Of a stretch of 64,000 nucleotides of DNA, positions 10,691 to 22,110 are shown in pieces. A program made the translations under genes and the position numbers. The notes below the pieces were generated by a model. It made no database searches, was not told the DNA's origin, and was given only the letters and a program-made list of their open reading frames with translations. The number at the start of each line of letters is the position of its first letter. Position 1 is the first letter of the stretch. The DNA is from Phymatolithon calcareum (lineage: Eukaryota > Rhodophyta > Florideophyceae > Hapalidiales): assembly GCA_977006965.1 (NCBI GenBank), contig OZ345356.1:1736001-1800000 (forward strand), written 5' to 3'.

Positions 10691-11134
10691 TTAAATGGCA
10701 CCTTGGTTTCTACTCATGTTTCCTATCTTTCATTCCTTGAGATTCCTCTGTGTGGTTCAGGATTAGGTTAATCACTCGGGCTACTTTTCTTTCTTCGTCG
10801 CTTGTCCACGCCGGCTGTAGCATTATATTCTTCATCGTGCATGGTCACCATTTCCCCAGGCGTCCGAGCTTTCCGTCTACTTGCGAGGGGTTTCGTGGGA
10901 ATATTCCCAGGAAACATTGCGCGCATATGTTTCATTGATAACTTTTTCTTAGCTTGAGTGCCGCGTGAATCGTTGTTTCCGCTGGTGGGTGGATTCGCCT
11001 TGAGTATCTATCTTCTTGTTTTTCCCATTCTTCCTGGAGAGATCGCTTGGACGGCCTTGTTTCTATCCCCAATTAGTCACGTTCTGCATGGAGCCCGGTT
11101 GGCACTCTCACTTAGGAGAAATTCTTCTATAAAC

Positions 11135-11231
11135 AAAATCTGGCCAAAACCTCTTGGCCTCAGGAAAGTTGCCCCAAGCGTCAGCAGATGCGTTGGTACC
11201 TTTTAAATAAAAATCTACCTTTCTTCTTCTT
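11135..11231 (+). mobile_element. LINE C 3' end, short copy
   Basis: The core CAAAATCTGGCCAAAACC ... CGTCAGCAGATGCG ... TTTTAAATAAAAATCTACC is followed by a CTTCTTCTT tail, inserted in the gypsy remnant. The TSD was not resolved. Confidence 0.8.
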
Positions 11232-11479
11232 TTTCAGAATGTTCTGCTTGTTTCGCCAGTTTATAGCTTGCCTTTTTTTCGTCAACATCAGCACGGTACA
11301 ATTTTATTCTTTTCCAACCCGGGTTATCTCTTTGCAGGACGGCGGCTGAGGACTGTCTGAGTAAATAATTAGATGTTAAGCTCTCCGAAGCTTTGCGCTT
11401 TGTGCGGCTTTGAGCTTTTGTGGCATCAAATACCACTCGTATCTGTCAAAGTCTACTATAGCCGTAAGGATGGGGAGTT

Positions 11480-11720
11480 GTTCTAGGACAACTCCGAAAC
11501 CTGCCATAAACAAACAAACAATTGCATTCTGCTGGCATGGACCTGATCCGTTTTCCCATCCGCTCTGCTTGTTACATCGTAGTCCAATTCGCTAATAAGT
11601 GCAGTTACTCGCTTAGGGCCGATCCCTTTGAACAGCAGTTTTGCTTCGACTTCGTGCCGTCCGGAATACATACAACCACAAAATCACCTATTTGAAATTT
11701 GCGACTCACGAATCGTCACG
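11480..11720 (-). pseudogene. Gypsy integrase C-terminal region
   Basis: Minus-strand reading gives FQIGDFVVV, then KLLFKGIGPKRVTALI and finally VHASRMQL. This matches the order of the GPY/F domain at the end of Ty3/gypsy integrases (a GD-V-V start, a GP-RV core, a VH--R- end). One frameshift separates the first part from the rest. A hydrophilic tail continues to about 11215. Assignment is by motif only. Confidence 0.5.
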
Positions 11721-11772
11721 ATGTTCTTGTTTTTGTCGTGTTGCTTGATTTGCTTCACATTCTTCCATTCAC

Positions 11773-11870
11773 AGAATCTAGCCAAAACCTCTTAGCCCTA
11801 GGAAAGTTGCCCCAAGCGTCAGCAGATGCGTTGGTAAATTTTAAATAAAAATCTACCTTTCTTCTCCTTG
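11773..11870 (+). mobile_element. LINE C 3' end, short copy
   Basis: CAGAATCTAGCCAAAACC through TTTTAAATAAAAATCTACC with a CTTCTCCTT tail, inserted in the gypsy remnant. Confidence 0.8.
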
Positions 11871-11879
11871 ATTAGCTTA

Positions 11880-12903
11880 CCCGCTTCTTGCTGGCTTTTT
11901 CCGCTACGTCAATTAATCGGCCCCACTAACGTACTTGCTTGGTGAATAGCACATACTTCCTTGCGCTGATTTTGAGATTTCTCTGCAGACAGGTTTTGAA
12001 AAATTCTCTCAATGCATATAAAAAACTTCTGTTTTTGCGTGAAACAGAAAATCGTCAAGCCATGTCTTGAAAAATTCTTGCAGGCTCACAAAGCACGTTT
12101 CGACTCGGGATTAAAAACTCGCTCAGCTGTGCATCGCACTTTGTAATTTCCGGCGCTAGATGAGCTCTTACTATTTAGCAAGACACTCATAGAACGCATG
12201 GAGAACGAAGAAGGCCTGTATTAATCCGCAGAATGCAAGGCAAAAAGTGGTCGAGTCCAAGCACCTACAATCCCGTAGAGGACTGAGATAGGACTACTTT
12301 GAGTCCTAAGTTTTCCCGTCTGCGATTCTAGTGGACGTTTTGTGAGCTACACAAAGGTAGGTAGCACCAGAGGAAGCCTTGCCCATATCTTCGGAAGTCT
12401 GTGGGGCTTTTAAATAAACTTGAAAGGAAAAAAAAAAAAAACTTTGTAATGTCCACAATGGTTTCAATATCCCAAATGGCATGTTGAAACTGTGCGCATT
12501 CTGACTTTCTTCGTCCGAGATTAGTCGCCGATACTCGCTGCAGAAGTCAATTTTAGCAAAGAACTTGCTCCAACGATATCCTTAATCTCTGCATCAAAAT
12601 TTAGAATTGGCCATAACATAGGCACAGTTCTTGCATTAGCCGGAGTTTGGTCAATCTTATTCGATAATTAGCTGGTGGTGCTTCAGGTACCATTAGGGGT
12701 GCCGCGGCCCACGTGGAGTTTGCGTTAGGTGCAATAAACCCATGCTCCTGTAGATTAGACATATATTTAACATGAAATCGCGTTGGTCTACTGTGCATCG
12801 CCTCTGCTTGCAGAATCAAAAGCTGCCTTGTCGGAATGTTATACTCCATCTGATATAATTCTCGCAATAGTTCCTTCAAGATATTGCTTTTCTTCGATAA
12901 GAT
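11880..12903 (-). pseudogene. Gypsy reverse transcriptase fragment, split by LINE D
   Basis: Reading right to left gives FHVKYMSNLQEHGFI, NSTWAAAPLMVPE, FAKIDFCSEYWRLIS and FNMPFGI, then, beyond the LINE D insertion (12152-12440), TWLDDFLFHAKTE. These match gypsy RT motifs: motif A with the catalytic Asp (KIDF), and the LDDFL form of YxDD. Several frameshifts are present. The sequence continues upstream at 16477, past the 12917-16465 LINE pair. Confidence 0.75.
12152..12440 (+). mobile_element. LINE D 3' end
   Basis: The sequence runs from GGCGCTAGATGAGCTC to the tail CTTGAAAGG plus a run of A. The TSD is ACTTTGTAATTTCC at 12138-12151 and ACTTTGTAATGTCC at 12441-12454 (one change). The target is the gypsy RT. 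Confidence 0.9.
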
Positions 12904-12916
12904 CATTAGCATCCAA

Positions 12917-15900
12917 TTTTTTTTTGAATTTGGACGCCCTCAGTAACACTCATGAGACTGCAAGGGAGATGCGTTTCAGCAGCTACTTTGTAGCTTCGAT
13001 CATCTATTCAAATACTTGTAACCCGAGTTAAACGTCGTAGCCCAAGCTGCAAAAACCCTCTCCCGTAAAAAAGGGAGGGAAAAGCTTGGGGTCCACTGAT
13101 CAGATTTCCTCAATTGGCGCCTTTTCTATTCCATGTCGTCGTAAAAGACGATATTGAAGAAGAGTAGCTTGTCTAGAGCTTTTTCAGTGATATCAATCTC
13201 TATTCTTTGGTCAGTTGATATCTTCCCAGGTATTCTTCCAAGTTGCTCATGAGGATTCGTACAGTCTCACCGAACTTGTCTGTGAGAAGTGATGTGCTCA
13301 TTGGGGGGAACCGACCGAATGCACACTTTACCGCTAATTGGCGGTGCCGTGTTTTCGGGAGTCTGATAATCGCCGGGGTAGACCCCGGCAGATCGTAGAG
13401 AATATTCTGTTGGACTCCGAGACGTCTCCTTCGCCTGTCAAGAGCAAAGTCCGCAACGATTTTGCTGAAACTCCCTGCTTGAGGAAAGTCAGTGCCGTTT
13501 CGAATAGGTCGTACCGTAGCATTGCCGATATGTCTCGACTAATCCACTGCAGTTCATCCACATCTCTTTCCTCGATTGGGACGGCCAGAAGGCTCCTTTT
13601 CTTTGATCTGGCTCGTTCCAGAATTCTGAGTGCTACAACGAGTCTCCTGTTTTCTGCGTTCTGAATTCGGCAAAGAAGGCGAAGTCTGACATAGCGGTTT
13701 TTCGATATTGGACCGAATACTTGTGCAAAAATGTCTTCTCCACTTCTGCGATAGCTGCCTGGACTCTCGGCGTCCATGGCGTCAGGTGCATGACATACTC
13801 CCATCTTGGGTGTATCAACGCCTTGTATATCTTCGCTGCTTTCAAGGGGTTGAGTGCCCCCAACGAGAAACCCAGGGACCTTAGTTGATATACTGCGATC
13901 TTGGCATTTCGGATGCCCTCAAGCATTTTTGTGTCGGTAACTCCATCATTACTGAGTGATATGCCAAGGTATGAGACTTCTTTGACCTTTGCCAGCGTTT
14001 TTCCTGCAAGCTTGAAAATGGGTGATCTTGTGTCGTCCGAGAGAAGAACTTCGTTCTTCTCAGTTTTCGTGTTCCAAACCATCTGCCTGTCCCTTGCCCA
14101 TTTCGATGCAATATTTAACAGTCTCTGTAGTCCTTCGTCTTTTATGACGACATGGAATAGACCAAGACAAAATAGAACGGCGACGCTGAGATTCCGACGA
14201 ACAGGACAAGTGGACTCTAAGCTTTTCCCTCCACCTTCTCTGGAGGAGGGTTTTTGCAGCTAGGGCCACGACGATAGCAACGAGCCCGGGTTTTGCGGGC
14301 TTTAACAGTGTAACGGAGCTACCAAGGTAGTAGCATCTGAAACGCATCTCCCTTACAGTCTTATGAGTGTTTCTGAGGGCGTTTAATAAATTCAAAATTC
14401 AAAAAAAAAAGTCTCTGTAGTCCCTCTGGTGTCTTTGCCGACAGGAGAACGTCGTCCGGAAAGAGGACTGCGGCTAAATCTGCGACTTCTCGTGGCACTC
14501 GTCTTAATTTTTCTGCGAATTCGTCCATGAAAAGGTTCTACAAACTTGGACTCAGCGGAGAACCCTGAGGTACTCCTCTGTAAATTAGGAACTACTTCTG
14601 CTGGCGGTCCCCAACCGTGGATACCCAGGAAGGCATCAAGAATGGTTCGATCATCGCGCATAGTTCTTGTGGTAGAACCCCTCTCATTCGCTCTTGCAGG
14701 TTTTGTCTAGGCACTGTATCGTATGCTGCCTTCAGGTCCAGTAGTGCGATGTATCACTGCCCTCGTTTTTGTAGTTTAAGCGCCCTCAAGATTGCGAGCT
14801 CCGTACTCTTCCCTTTTTGAAATCCCAGCTGGATGTTGTGGTTCTTGTATCTTTGACGAAACATAATATCAATTGGGGACTCAACAATCTTTCGGACCTG
14901 ACTCAGTAGGGATATTGGTCGGAAATGTTTTGGATCGTCATGGTCTCCTTTCTTGTGCAGCGAGACCAAGAGAGATTTCATCCACAATTCTGGAAGTGTT
15001 CTGAATCTGCCGCAGGCTGTCCATAGCTCATAGACTAGGTCTGTACATTCCTCCATGTCCACTTTCAACTTTTCGCTCTTCACTCCGTCCAGGCCTGGGG
15101 CCGCTCTGGTTGGAGCTTTCAAGATTGCTAGTTTGATAAGATTCCGCATTTGAGGAGGACAGTCAAAGTGAGAAGGTCTTGGTCGCCATCCCCCGACATC
15201 TTGGCATGTCTGGGACACGTGGGCCGTGAACAGCGTTTTATGCAATTGAAGCCCGGTCATCTTGTTCCTAGACGTTCTTCTTGTTCTCATCTTCTGCATT
15301 CGGGAGATTTGTTCAATTGCCTTGGACCCATCCTTTTCCTCAAGATCGTCTATGTGTTCTTGATACTGCTGCCGCTTCCTTCTGTTCACCAATTTGCGAA
15401 TATCTTTACGAAATTCCTCATACTGCTTCCATACCTCTTCTGTATCCTGCTCTTGAGCATTCTTGTACAGTTTCTTGCGACGTTTGCACTTCGTTTCGAG
15501 ATTTGAGTTCCAGATCGGTTTGTAGCGTTGTCGGCTAGTTCTCTTCTCTCTCCACGGCTCACATAGCGTATCTTCTATATTTTCGTAACGACGATCTAGT
15601 TCCCGTCGAGTGCTGCACCGTTTCAGATTATCGAGGATTCCTAGAATGGCCGTCCCGCATAGTTCCCGAACTTTTTCCTGTTTCTCTTTATGTCTCCAGT
15701 GTTTACTCGATATTCCTGGTTTTTGAGCTCTTGTATGGTTTTGGCAAGTCAGAAAACATGTCGTCACTGGTCGGTGCTGCGTATTACCTGTCCAGACGTC
15801 TGTTGGTGAGTAGACCGTTGCTGTCTCAATTTCTTTTGTTACGAAAAAGTCGATGTTTCTCTTGAACCGCTTGGTTCGGAAGCTGAAACCTGTCCAAGTT

Positions 15901-16080
15901 CGGATATCCCAGTTCTTTGGTGTTGCCCAACGGAAGAGCTGGTTGCCTCTTCTATTTGAGCGGAGATTCCACCTCAGGTGCCGAGCGTTCCAGTCGCCGC
16001 ACACAATTGCCTTTCTTTGTGCGTAGGTATTGACCATGATCAGGCATTTCTCGGTTTCCGTTCTGGTTACTGCGGGGGAT
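12917..16080 (-). mobile_element. LINE A' (subfamily of LINE A), 5'-truncated, inserted in gypsy
   Basis: On the minus strand this element gives endonuclease from ISPAVTRTETEKC, GDWNARHLRW and IDFFV, a long linker, reverse transcriptase (FRPISLLSQV, GLDGVK), the C-terminal region WEYVMHLTPW and a 3' end at a T run (12917). It is about 75-80 percent similar to LINE A by eye. It is interrupted by LINE A3 (14134-14410). The motif B-C part of RT is frameshifted around 14430-14760. Its TSD, ATTAGCATCCAA at 12905-12916, reappears as ATTAGTATCCAA at 16081-16092. Confidence 0.9.
14134..14410 (+). mobile_element. LINE A3, 3' end only, nested in LINE A'
   Basis: This is the last about 15 bp of ORF2 (CGTCTTTTATGACG) and the LINE A 3' UTR, ending in the poly(A) tail at 14401-14410. 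TSD GTCTCTGTAGTCC lies at 14121-14133 and 14411-14423. Removing it restores the LINE A' RT. Confidence 0.95.
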
Positions 16081-16092
16081 ATTAGTATCCAA

Positions 16093-16465
16093 TGTGGGAA
16101 AGATGCCATCGAAGACGTGTTAAATGGCCTCGCAAAGGACAGACTCTCCAAAGAGGACAGCGCCTGGACTAAGCAAGCACTCGACGAGCTCCTAACCAAG
16201 TTCGAGGCTGTAGAAAAGTAAGGACTGCCCGAAACTTGAAATCTCAGCGTGCCACAGGACAAGGGAGTAGTTTTCCCCCTCGCAGTCCCGAAGGATACCA
16301 GAGGTGGGTTTTTGAGTCTACTGAATCGTGTTACACCAATAAGAAAAGAAAACTCTTCCATAGACAGAATCTAGGCAAAACCTCTTGGCCCTTGGAAAGC
16401 TCCCCCAGGCGTTAGCAGAAGCTTTCGTAACTTTTAAATAAAAATCTACCCTTCTTCTTCTTCTT
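16093..16465 (+). mobile_element. LINE C, longest 3' copy
   Basis: This copy shows that the short (TTC)-tailed repeats in this window are LINE 3' ends. It encodes the C-terminus of ORF2 (SKEDSAWTKQALDELLTKF, stop at about 16219-16221), then the 3' UTR common to all LINE C copies, and finishes with (TTC)n at 16451-16465. TSD CATTAGCATCC lies at 16466-16476; the left copy is now separated from it by LINE A'. Confidence 0.9.
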
Positions 16466-16476
16466 CATTAGCATCC

Positions 16477-16855
16477 GCAACACATTTATGTTGATCACAT
16501 GCTGCTTCAAAGACACCTTTTTTGTCCAGTCCAAATGCTTGGAGTATTAGTCGACCAAGTTGAGGCTCCTTAACATCCTGACTTGTAACCTGCCACACAA
16601 ATTCTCGTATTCTAAGCGTTTTTGTATAACGGATGACGAGTTGTGTCGTACTCGTCACCTCTTTATTGCAGGAGATATAGATAGGTTCCTTCTCTGCATT
16701 GGTTGTTGCTGCCAATCCATATTTGCGTTCATTTTGGGACGCTTTTTTTCTATTCGACCCCCGGTTTCCATTAGCGTTGCATAAAGGGCTTAAGACATCA
16801 GACTGATATCTAACTCCGCACCTGCGCATATAATTCATGTACATCCTCAGGTTTG
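16477..16855 (-). pseudogene. Gypsy polyprotein segment with protease-like end
   Basis: This is a minus-strand frame of about 125 residues. Its reading FVWQVTSQDVKEPQLGRLIL resembles the C-terminal part of a retropepsin (V, LGR-L) ahead of the RT. The reading continues, after removal of the inserted LINEs, into DANDLIEEKQYL at 12903. No DTG/DSG active site was found. Confidence 0.45.
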
Positions 16856-17190
16856 CCAAGGTGCGACATCGACAGCTGGCCATAAAATGCGCAAGCTGAA
16901 GGTTACCTCAAGTGAGCACGACGCTAATATGGAATACATTCGGAACGGCAGCAGAGCGCCACCTAACAAAGAATGAACTGGACTCCGGAGAAATTTTAAG
17001 AACGGAAAAGGCATTAGACTCCATAGTACTATATAGCATCGCCATAATTGACAATATGGAGAACGACGAGTCCCTGGATTAAGGACCAGGCAATATCCTA
17101 GAATGAACAAGTTATGAAAAGCTTCTCCCGTACAGTCTTAGGAGTGTTAATGAAGGTTTTAAAATAAACAACTAAATAGTTGCAAAAAAT
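16856..17190 (+). mobile_element. LINE G 3' end
   Basis: HRQLAIK, an internal stop, RLPQVSTTLIW and then KALDSIVLYSIAIIDNMEND are read up to a stop at about 17080. The 3' UTR ends AAAATAAACAACTAAATAGTTG plus a short A tract (quoted in part). A second copy lies at 43008-43132 on the minus strand. The TSD was not resolved. Confidence 0.8.
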
Positions 17191-18213
17191 ATCATTCATA
17201 TCTCCACTTCCCAAAATCTTGCCTTGATGAGTGTGCTATTGTTCGGATATGTTCTTCCTTGTCGTGAACGAAGATGGTATTCTTTGTTGGAGTGAAGTCT
17301 CTCTCCTTTTCTTTATTCTGCATGCGATGGCTAAGCTACTATTTCTGCTGTCTATCCTAGACTGGTCTTTCTTGTCATACGCCACTAACTTGGTGATACG
17401 AAAGACCTCGCGCTCCATTCTTGTGCCGCTTCAGTTTCGGTTCGCAGATTCTTATGGACCGCTCTTTAGTGCATTATTCCCCCGGTGTGGACCTATGTGG
17501 TGCTGTACCGGTCATGCACCGACAGGATATGCGTCGCGTTTTTGGCTCGACACTTTCTTTGCACCTTTTTGATTATTTTTTCTTCTTCTCGTGTTCCTCT
17601 AGTAGCCGTTTCTTATCGTAATTAAGTGAATTTATTGAGAAGGTACCATGTGTCCCAACGTGAGGAAAATCGGCACATTTCTTAGCATTATATTGCAGTC
17701 GGAATTTCGGTTCAATAATCAGAATTACTTTGTATCGCGGTATTGTCTCGGGCCACTTTTGTATCCTCTGTAGTGGTGCATGCTGGCTTTCTCACGATGC
17801 CCTTGAGTGTTCTAACTGCCCATGATCCTTGACGGCCCATTACTTCTATTAACTTTGGCCGATTTCTTGGAAACGGACCTACAAATCATCTTACGCAGAG
17901 AATTCTGTGCCTTCTTTCACTTATCGTTACTGCTTGGTGCGGCAAACTATTCTTGCAAAAGTTAGTTTTCCTGGCACGAAGTTCTTCTTGCTGTTCTTAG
18001 GCTAATCGGAGGATAGCCCTGTCTTAGATATCGGTTGGCGTGTTCGATTTTCGCAAGATGTCCAGCGTCTCGACTTCCAGCTGTGCACCAGCGTCTCTTG
18101 TCTCTTTTCCAACCTTCTTAAGTCTTCTCGTTAAATTTGATAGCAGATGTTGTTGGCGGAACTCTCATGATTCTGTTTGCAATAACTTTATTAGTGCTCT
18201 CAAGTGCTGCCCT
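17191..18213. other. Low-information gypsy-like remnant
   Basis: No intact frame is present. A minus-strand reading near 17800-17960 (TISERRHRI, FPRNRPKLIEVMG, WAVRTLKG) resembles a second, related trace near 46310-46380 (PKLIEEKGQLRTMISL), so both may derive from the same retroelement end. Nothing else can be supported. Confidence 0.35.
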
Positions 18214-18388
18214 TGCCGTTGGAGGTTATGCGTGAGGAAAAGGTACGTTGCCGGTGGAAAGGTTTAGCTAGTTGGGTTTTTGTTTATTGACTCAATCGAC
18301 CTCTGGTTCAGGCTATATAAGCCTGGTTCTTGGTCTGAGTCCGAAGCTAGGCAGAATCTAGTATCGGCCCTTCGAAGACGGAGACCCA
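18214..18388 (-). repeat. Copia 3' LTR
   Basis: 175 bp. It is read against the other LTR through shared blocks TAGTTGGGTTT, TTCAGGCTATA, AGTCCGAA and CCCTTCGAA. It contains a CTATATAAG box on the plus strand. Confidence 0.85.
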
Positions 18389-19560
18389 TGCTTCAAAAAA
18401 TTCTATCATTATCTTACCACATTGAATATACCGAGATTAACCACTTCTAACAATTCCCCTTGCTCGAGGAACCTTAATACTTTATCTTTGACCATCTCAT
18501 ATTTTTTGCAATGTTCGTGACCTTGATTTAATAAAGCGGTTAGGTCAATTCGTCTGCAATATTGATTCTGTAGTGCAGTACTTGAAGTCAACTTTACCGG
18601 CCGAAAGGACGTCTCTAAAATAGTCGTATTGCCTGTCGGTATGTTTTTTGCGCTGTGTGATTGCTACATTGCCTCTGGAACCAATGGCACCTTGAATTTC
18701 CGACACTACAAGCATACGAAGAGGATTCTCAAGACCATGAATATTGGACATGAGCCTTGAAAGCCGCACAGCCTCTTTTTCCACAGAGCATGAAGCGATG
18801 TACTCGGCGTCAGAAGTGGAGGGTGCAACGATGCTTTGTATCTTAGATCTCAACTGATTTCTTCTCCTGCGAGCAAGAACACATACCCACTTGTGAAATT
18901 TCGAGTCTCCAGGCTTCCAGCCCAATCTGAGTCACTGTAACCTATTGGAGTCAGACCGCTGCCCTTCCCGAGCAGAATTCCTCGGTCTAGTAGCACCAAC
19001 ATAGCTTAAAACACGTTCCAAAACCGGCTAATTACGCTTAAGGGAACGTTCACAAAAAGATGAAAACTTTCCAACTGCATTATATATGTCTGGATGAGTG
19101 CTAACCATAAGGTACATCAGACTTCCTATAGCTGAACAGTATGGAACTTCAGCAGAAACTGACTCGGACATGTCAATTCCGTCAACAGCCATGCTTTTCT
19201 CGCTAGTCTCTATTGGTGGAGGGTCTAGATTTGCGTTAATCATGCCAAATCGCTTAAGAACTGTTTCCGTATAAGCAGACTATGAGAGTTGCAGAGTTGA
19301 CAGCTTGCGATCCCGGTGGATTTCCAATCCAAGGAACAGTCGTGCGTCACTCAAGTCTTTCATCTAGAAGCGAACGTTGAGACCCCCATGATCCAAGCGA
19401 CTGCTGAAGTTTTGTTTTCCGCTATAAACAAGAAGTACATGTACAGAGACGCTATCGAAATGAACTTCGAGTAGGCTGGACATAGAGAAAAGGTTCGTTC
19501 GGATTGCTTTTGAAGCTGAGCTCGGTAATCAAGAGCCCGTAGATCTTTGCATGCCATTCT
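18389..19560 (-). pseudogene. Copia RNase H and RT C-terminus
   Basis: Minus-strand frames give VSTHPDIYNAVGKFSSF (RT/RNase H connection), then PSTSDAEYIASCSVEKEAV (the 'S.-EAEY-A' RNase H signature with Asp in place of the first Glu) and HTDRQYDYFRD with FKYCTTESILQTN ('HI-I--H---e' and 'T---iAD--TK' positions). Frameshifts and stops break it into three pieces. Confidence 0.75.
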
Positions 19561-19862
19561 CGAGGTGCGTGCTTGAGTCCGTAATGTTCTGTTAAGATCT
19601 TGCGTACAAAATTGAGAAGCTTCGAATTACGTAACCCAGAAGGAACTTCCATGTAAATGTTTTCGTCAAGTTCACCATGCAGAAAGGCGGTAACAACATC
19701 CATAATATGTATCTCAAGGTCATTAACTGAAAACGTTGCAAGAAGGGTACGAAACGAGTTGAAAGTAACAACTGGGGCATAAGTTTCACCGCAGTCCACT
19801 CCACGCTCCTTTCGGAATTTTTTCTCCACTATGAGAACTTTGGGCTTTTCAATGGCGTGCAC
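19452..19862 (-). pseudogene. Copia reverse transcriptase N-terminal half
   Basis: The frame contains KFRKERGVDCGETYAPVV and IMDVVTAFLHGELDENIYME, which are the conserved 'G-DY-ETFAPV' and 'MDV-TAFL-G-L-E-IYM' motifs of copia RT, including the motif A Asp. The downstream catalytic YVDD region is out of frame or lost. Confidence 0.9.
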
Positions 19863-19910
19863 ATAATTGTGAACGATTTCAATGTCCTTACTTTTCGGAA
19901 AATAGTCAAA

Positions 19911-20800
19911 CTAATCAATGTCAGCAATATCGTTCTCAAACGCCGATTCGTCGAACATGACATCCCGTGACACGGCAAATTTCCGAGAGCTTGGATCCCA
20001 CAAATTGTACCTTCTGGACTTAGCCGAATATCCAGAGATGATCTCTTCACGAGTAGGACTGTCGAGTTTCTTCACTTTCTTATTCGGAATAACGTACCAG
20101 CACTTGGCGCCAAACACGCGCAAGTGTCCCAAGTCGGGAGCAGAACGCATCCATATGTGGTAAAAGTCTTGTTTGGAGGAATTACTCTGGCGGTTACGCA
20201 ATTGAACACTGTGGAAGTCAAGGCGGCTGCCCAGAACTTCTTCTCAATACTTTTGCGATGAAGAATCGAGTACACAAAGTCGAGATGCGTGCCGTCTCTG
20301 CGCTCAGACAGCCCGTTTTGCTCTGGTGTGTAAGCGACAGTGAGGTGGTGATGAATGACGTTATCAAACAGGTACGCCTTAACATCTTTTGATAGATAAT
20401 CGCCTCCGCTTTGACCTTTTGGTGCTGGTCATAATTTCTGCATGTTCAGATATTTCAGCTTTCTTTCTTCCCGTGTGAGTCTCAGCGTACTTGTGGAACT
20501 TCTGAAATAAATCAAAGCTCTCTGAGCTCTTTCGCATGGTGAACACAGAAGTCCATTTGGGATGATCACCGATGAAAGAATTGAAGTACTGTGATCATGC
20601 TAGATATGGAATATCGATAGGACCGAGGACTTCAGAACGCACAAGATCGAGAACTGCCTCAGAGCGAGATTCACTGGACTTTGTAATAGGTAAACGATGA
20701 CCTTTTCTAGCAAGGCAGCCAGCGCATGGATCATTTTATTTCTAGACTGGGAGCAATGGTAACGCCTTTGACCACCCCATGGCGTACCATTTTTGAGAAA
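19911..20800 (-). pseudogene. Copia integrase
   Basis: Reading down from about 20740 gives the GH-P- and CAGC zinc region remnants, VLDLVRSDVLGPIDIP (catalytic Asp, 'h-D--GP'), YFNSFIGDHPKWTSVFTMR, and after a frameshift the second catalytic region. The C-terminal part HLRVFGAKCWYVIPNKKVKKL followed by EEIISGYSAKSRRYN-WDP is the typical 'hl--FG--a-v--p' and 'g-f-GY-----yr-w-p' section. It is broken by several shifts. Confidence 0.85.
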
Positions 20801-21015
20801 CTAGAATAGTGGAAATGAGCGAAACGGTCATGGAAGAGCTGTACACTATCTAGGCAAGCAAATTGGATGGTGGGCGAGTCATTCGGCAGGTCAAGAGCAT
20901 ACAGACGTTGGCGTAATTTTTTGGCTGCAACGGTTTTTCATGCGGTTCACATAAAATCGACCTCTAATGAATGTTTTCCCATATCGATATTCGTACATTT
21001 CGGCACCGTGAGTAG

Positions 21016-21435
21016 CTAGTAGCCGAAGTCCGGGATACGCAGTACAACGTTTAGTTTGATCTTGGAAGGTTTACCTTTGACGTCAATCGTAATAACGGCA
21101 TCACCTTGTCCAACAACTTTCGCCTGAGCTCTAGTATTCCTTTCGACAGTTGACGTTAGTTCAGTGTAGGAAGAGAAGATTAATCGATTGAACGTCATGT
21201 ACGAGGTGGAACAGATTAATCAATTGAAAGTTATGTGCGAGGTGGAGCCCGAATCAAAAATCCATGTCTTGGACTTTTCGGGAATGTAGGATCTGCGGCA
21301 CTTGGCCATGAGACACACGAAATCGGAATCAGTCATGACTCGGACACGCTCGGTTTCCTCGCTCAGGAAAGAAGAAGGCTTAACTGGATTTTTCATTTCG
21401 ACGTTTATAACCTTCCAAACCGAGTAGATGAAGAA
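21016..21435 (-). pseudogene. Copia protease
   Basis: The active-site segment TWIFDSGSTSHIT (D-S-G) is read at about 21225-21265, and the downstream flap side continues to about 21016 (GQGDAVITIDVKG and VLRIPDFGY). The start of the domain joins gag across the LINE C insertion. Confidence 0.85.
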
Positions 21436-21720
21436 GAAGAAAGGTAGATTTTTTTTAAAAGTTACAGACGCATCTGCTGACGCTTGGTGCAACTTTTCTA
21501 GGGCCAAGAAGTTTTGGCCGGATTCTATCTGTGGAAGAGTTTCATTTCTTGTTGGTGTAACACTAGTCAGTGGACTACAGTAAGCCACCTCTGGTCTCTT
21601 TCGGAACCTCGAGGGGGAAAATTACTCCCCTGTCCTGTGACACGCTGTGATTTCATGTTCCGGGCATTGCTTACTTGCGCATAACCTGAAGAATGGTTAG
21701 GATCTTGGAAGCGAGATGAG
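21436..21720 (-). mobile_element. LINE C 3' end inside copia
   Basis: On the minus strand the sequence runs from a degraded ORF2 end (about 21680-21720; stop TAA at about 21672) through the LINE C 3' UTR to GAAGAAGAA at 21428-21440 on the plus strand (the (TTC)n tail). It matches the 16093-16465 and 60512-60790 copies throughout. Confidence 0.75.
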
Positions 21721-22110
21721 AAAACGTGGTCAAATGTTTCAGACATGGATGCCCTGCTCGACCACAATGTTCGCAGCGGTCATAGAGTTGTGTTTCGTTA
21801 CCACCGACAGTGAACCGAGCAGCCTTCTCAGATTTCACGGTTGTCGCTTCGATTCGCATATTCATGCGTTGCTCTGCTTGATGAGGACGACTCTTTAAAT
21901 ATTCTGGAGAGAAGGATTCGTCTTTTTCTCCGAAAGCGTCAAGAGCACTGATGAGATTTTTAAAGCTACCACAAGGCAATCTATCCCAGATAGGAAATTC
22001 GCTTCGAATCGGAGTAACCCAGACCTTGAGAAGGGGATATCTCAAAGCAGTTTTCCTCTCGTGGGGTTTTGGTACACGTGAACCTGCAGTCGGAAACATT
22101 CACTGTAAGA
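21720..22110 (-). pseudogene. Copia gag fragment
   Basis: The open frame carries ALDAFGEKDESFSPEYLKSR and then a zinc-knuckle-like CEHCGRAGHPCLKH (CX2CX4H present, last Cys displaced). This is the nucleocapsid end of gag. Confidence 0.65.

Larger units (their letters stand above)
10691..18213 (-). mobile_element. Ty3/gypsy-type retroelement remnant, riddled with LINE insertions
   Basis: Gypsy protein motifs are scattered on the minus strand in the order expected for gag-pol read from right to left: protease-like C-terminus (16477-16855), reverse transcriptase (12904 down to about 11880) and an integrase C-terminal GPY/F-like domain (about 11480-11720). LINE C, LINE D, LINE A', LINE A3 and LINE G insertions interrupt it. 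No LTRs were recognised. Stretches 10691-11130 and 17191-18213 have only faint traces (for example VGPFPRNRPKLIEVMG-like reading at about 17860) and are assigned by position. Confidence 0.55.

Noticed and set aside
14754-16361. 535-codon frame with a unique N-terminus
   Set aside because: The first about 90 codons are antisense LINE C sequence. Only the part from ISPAVTRTETEKC onward is LINE A' ORF2.
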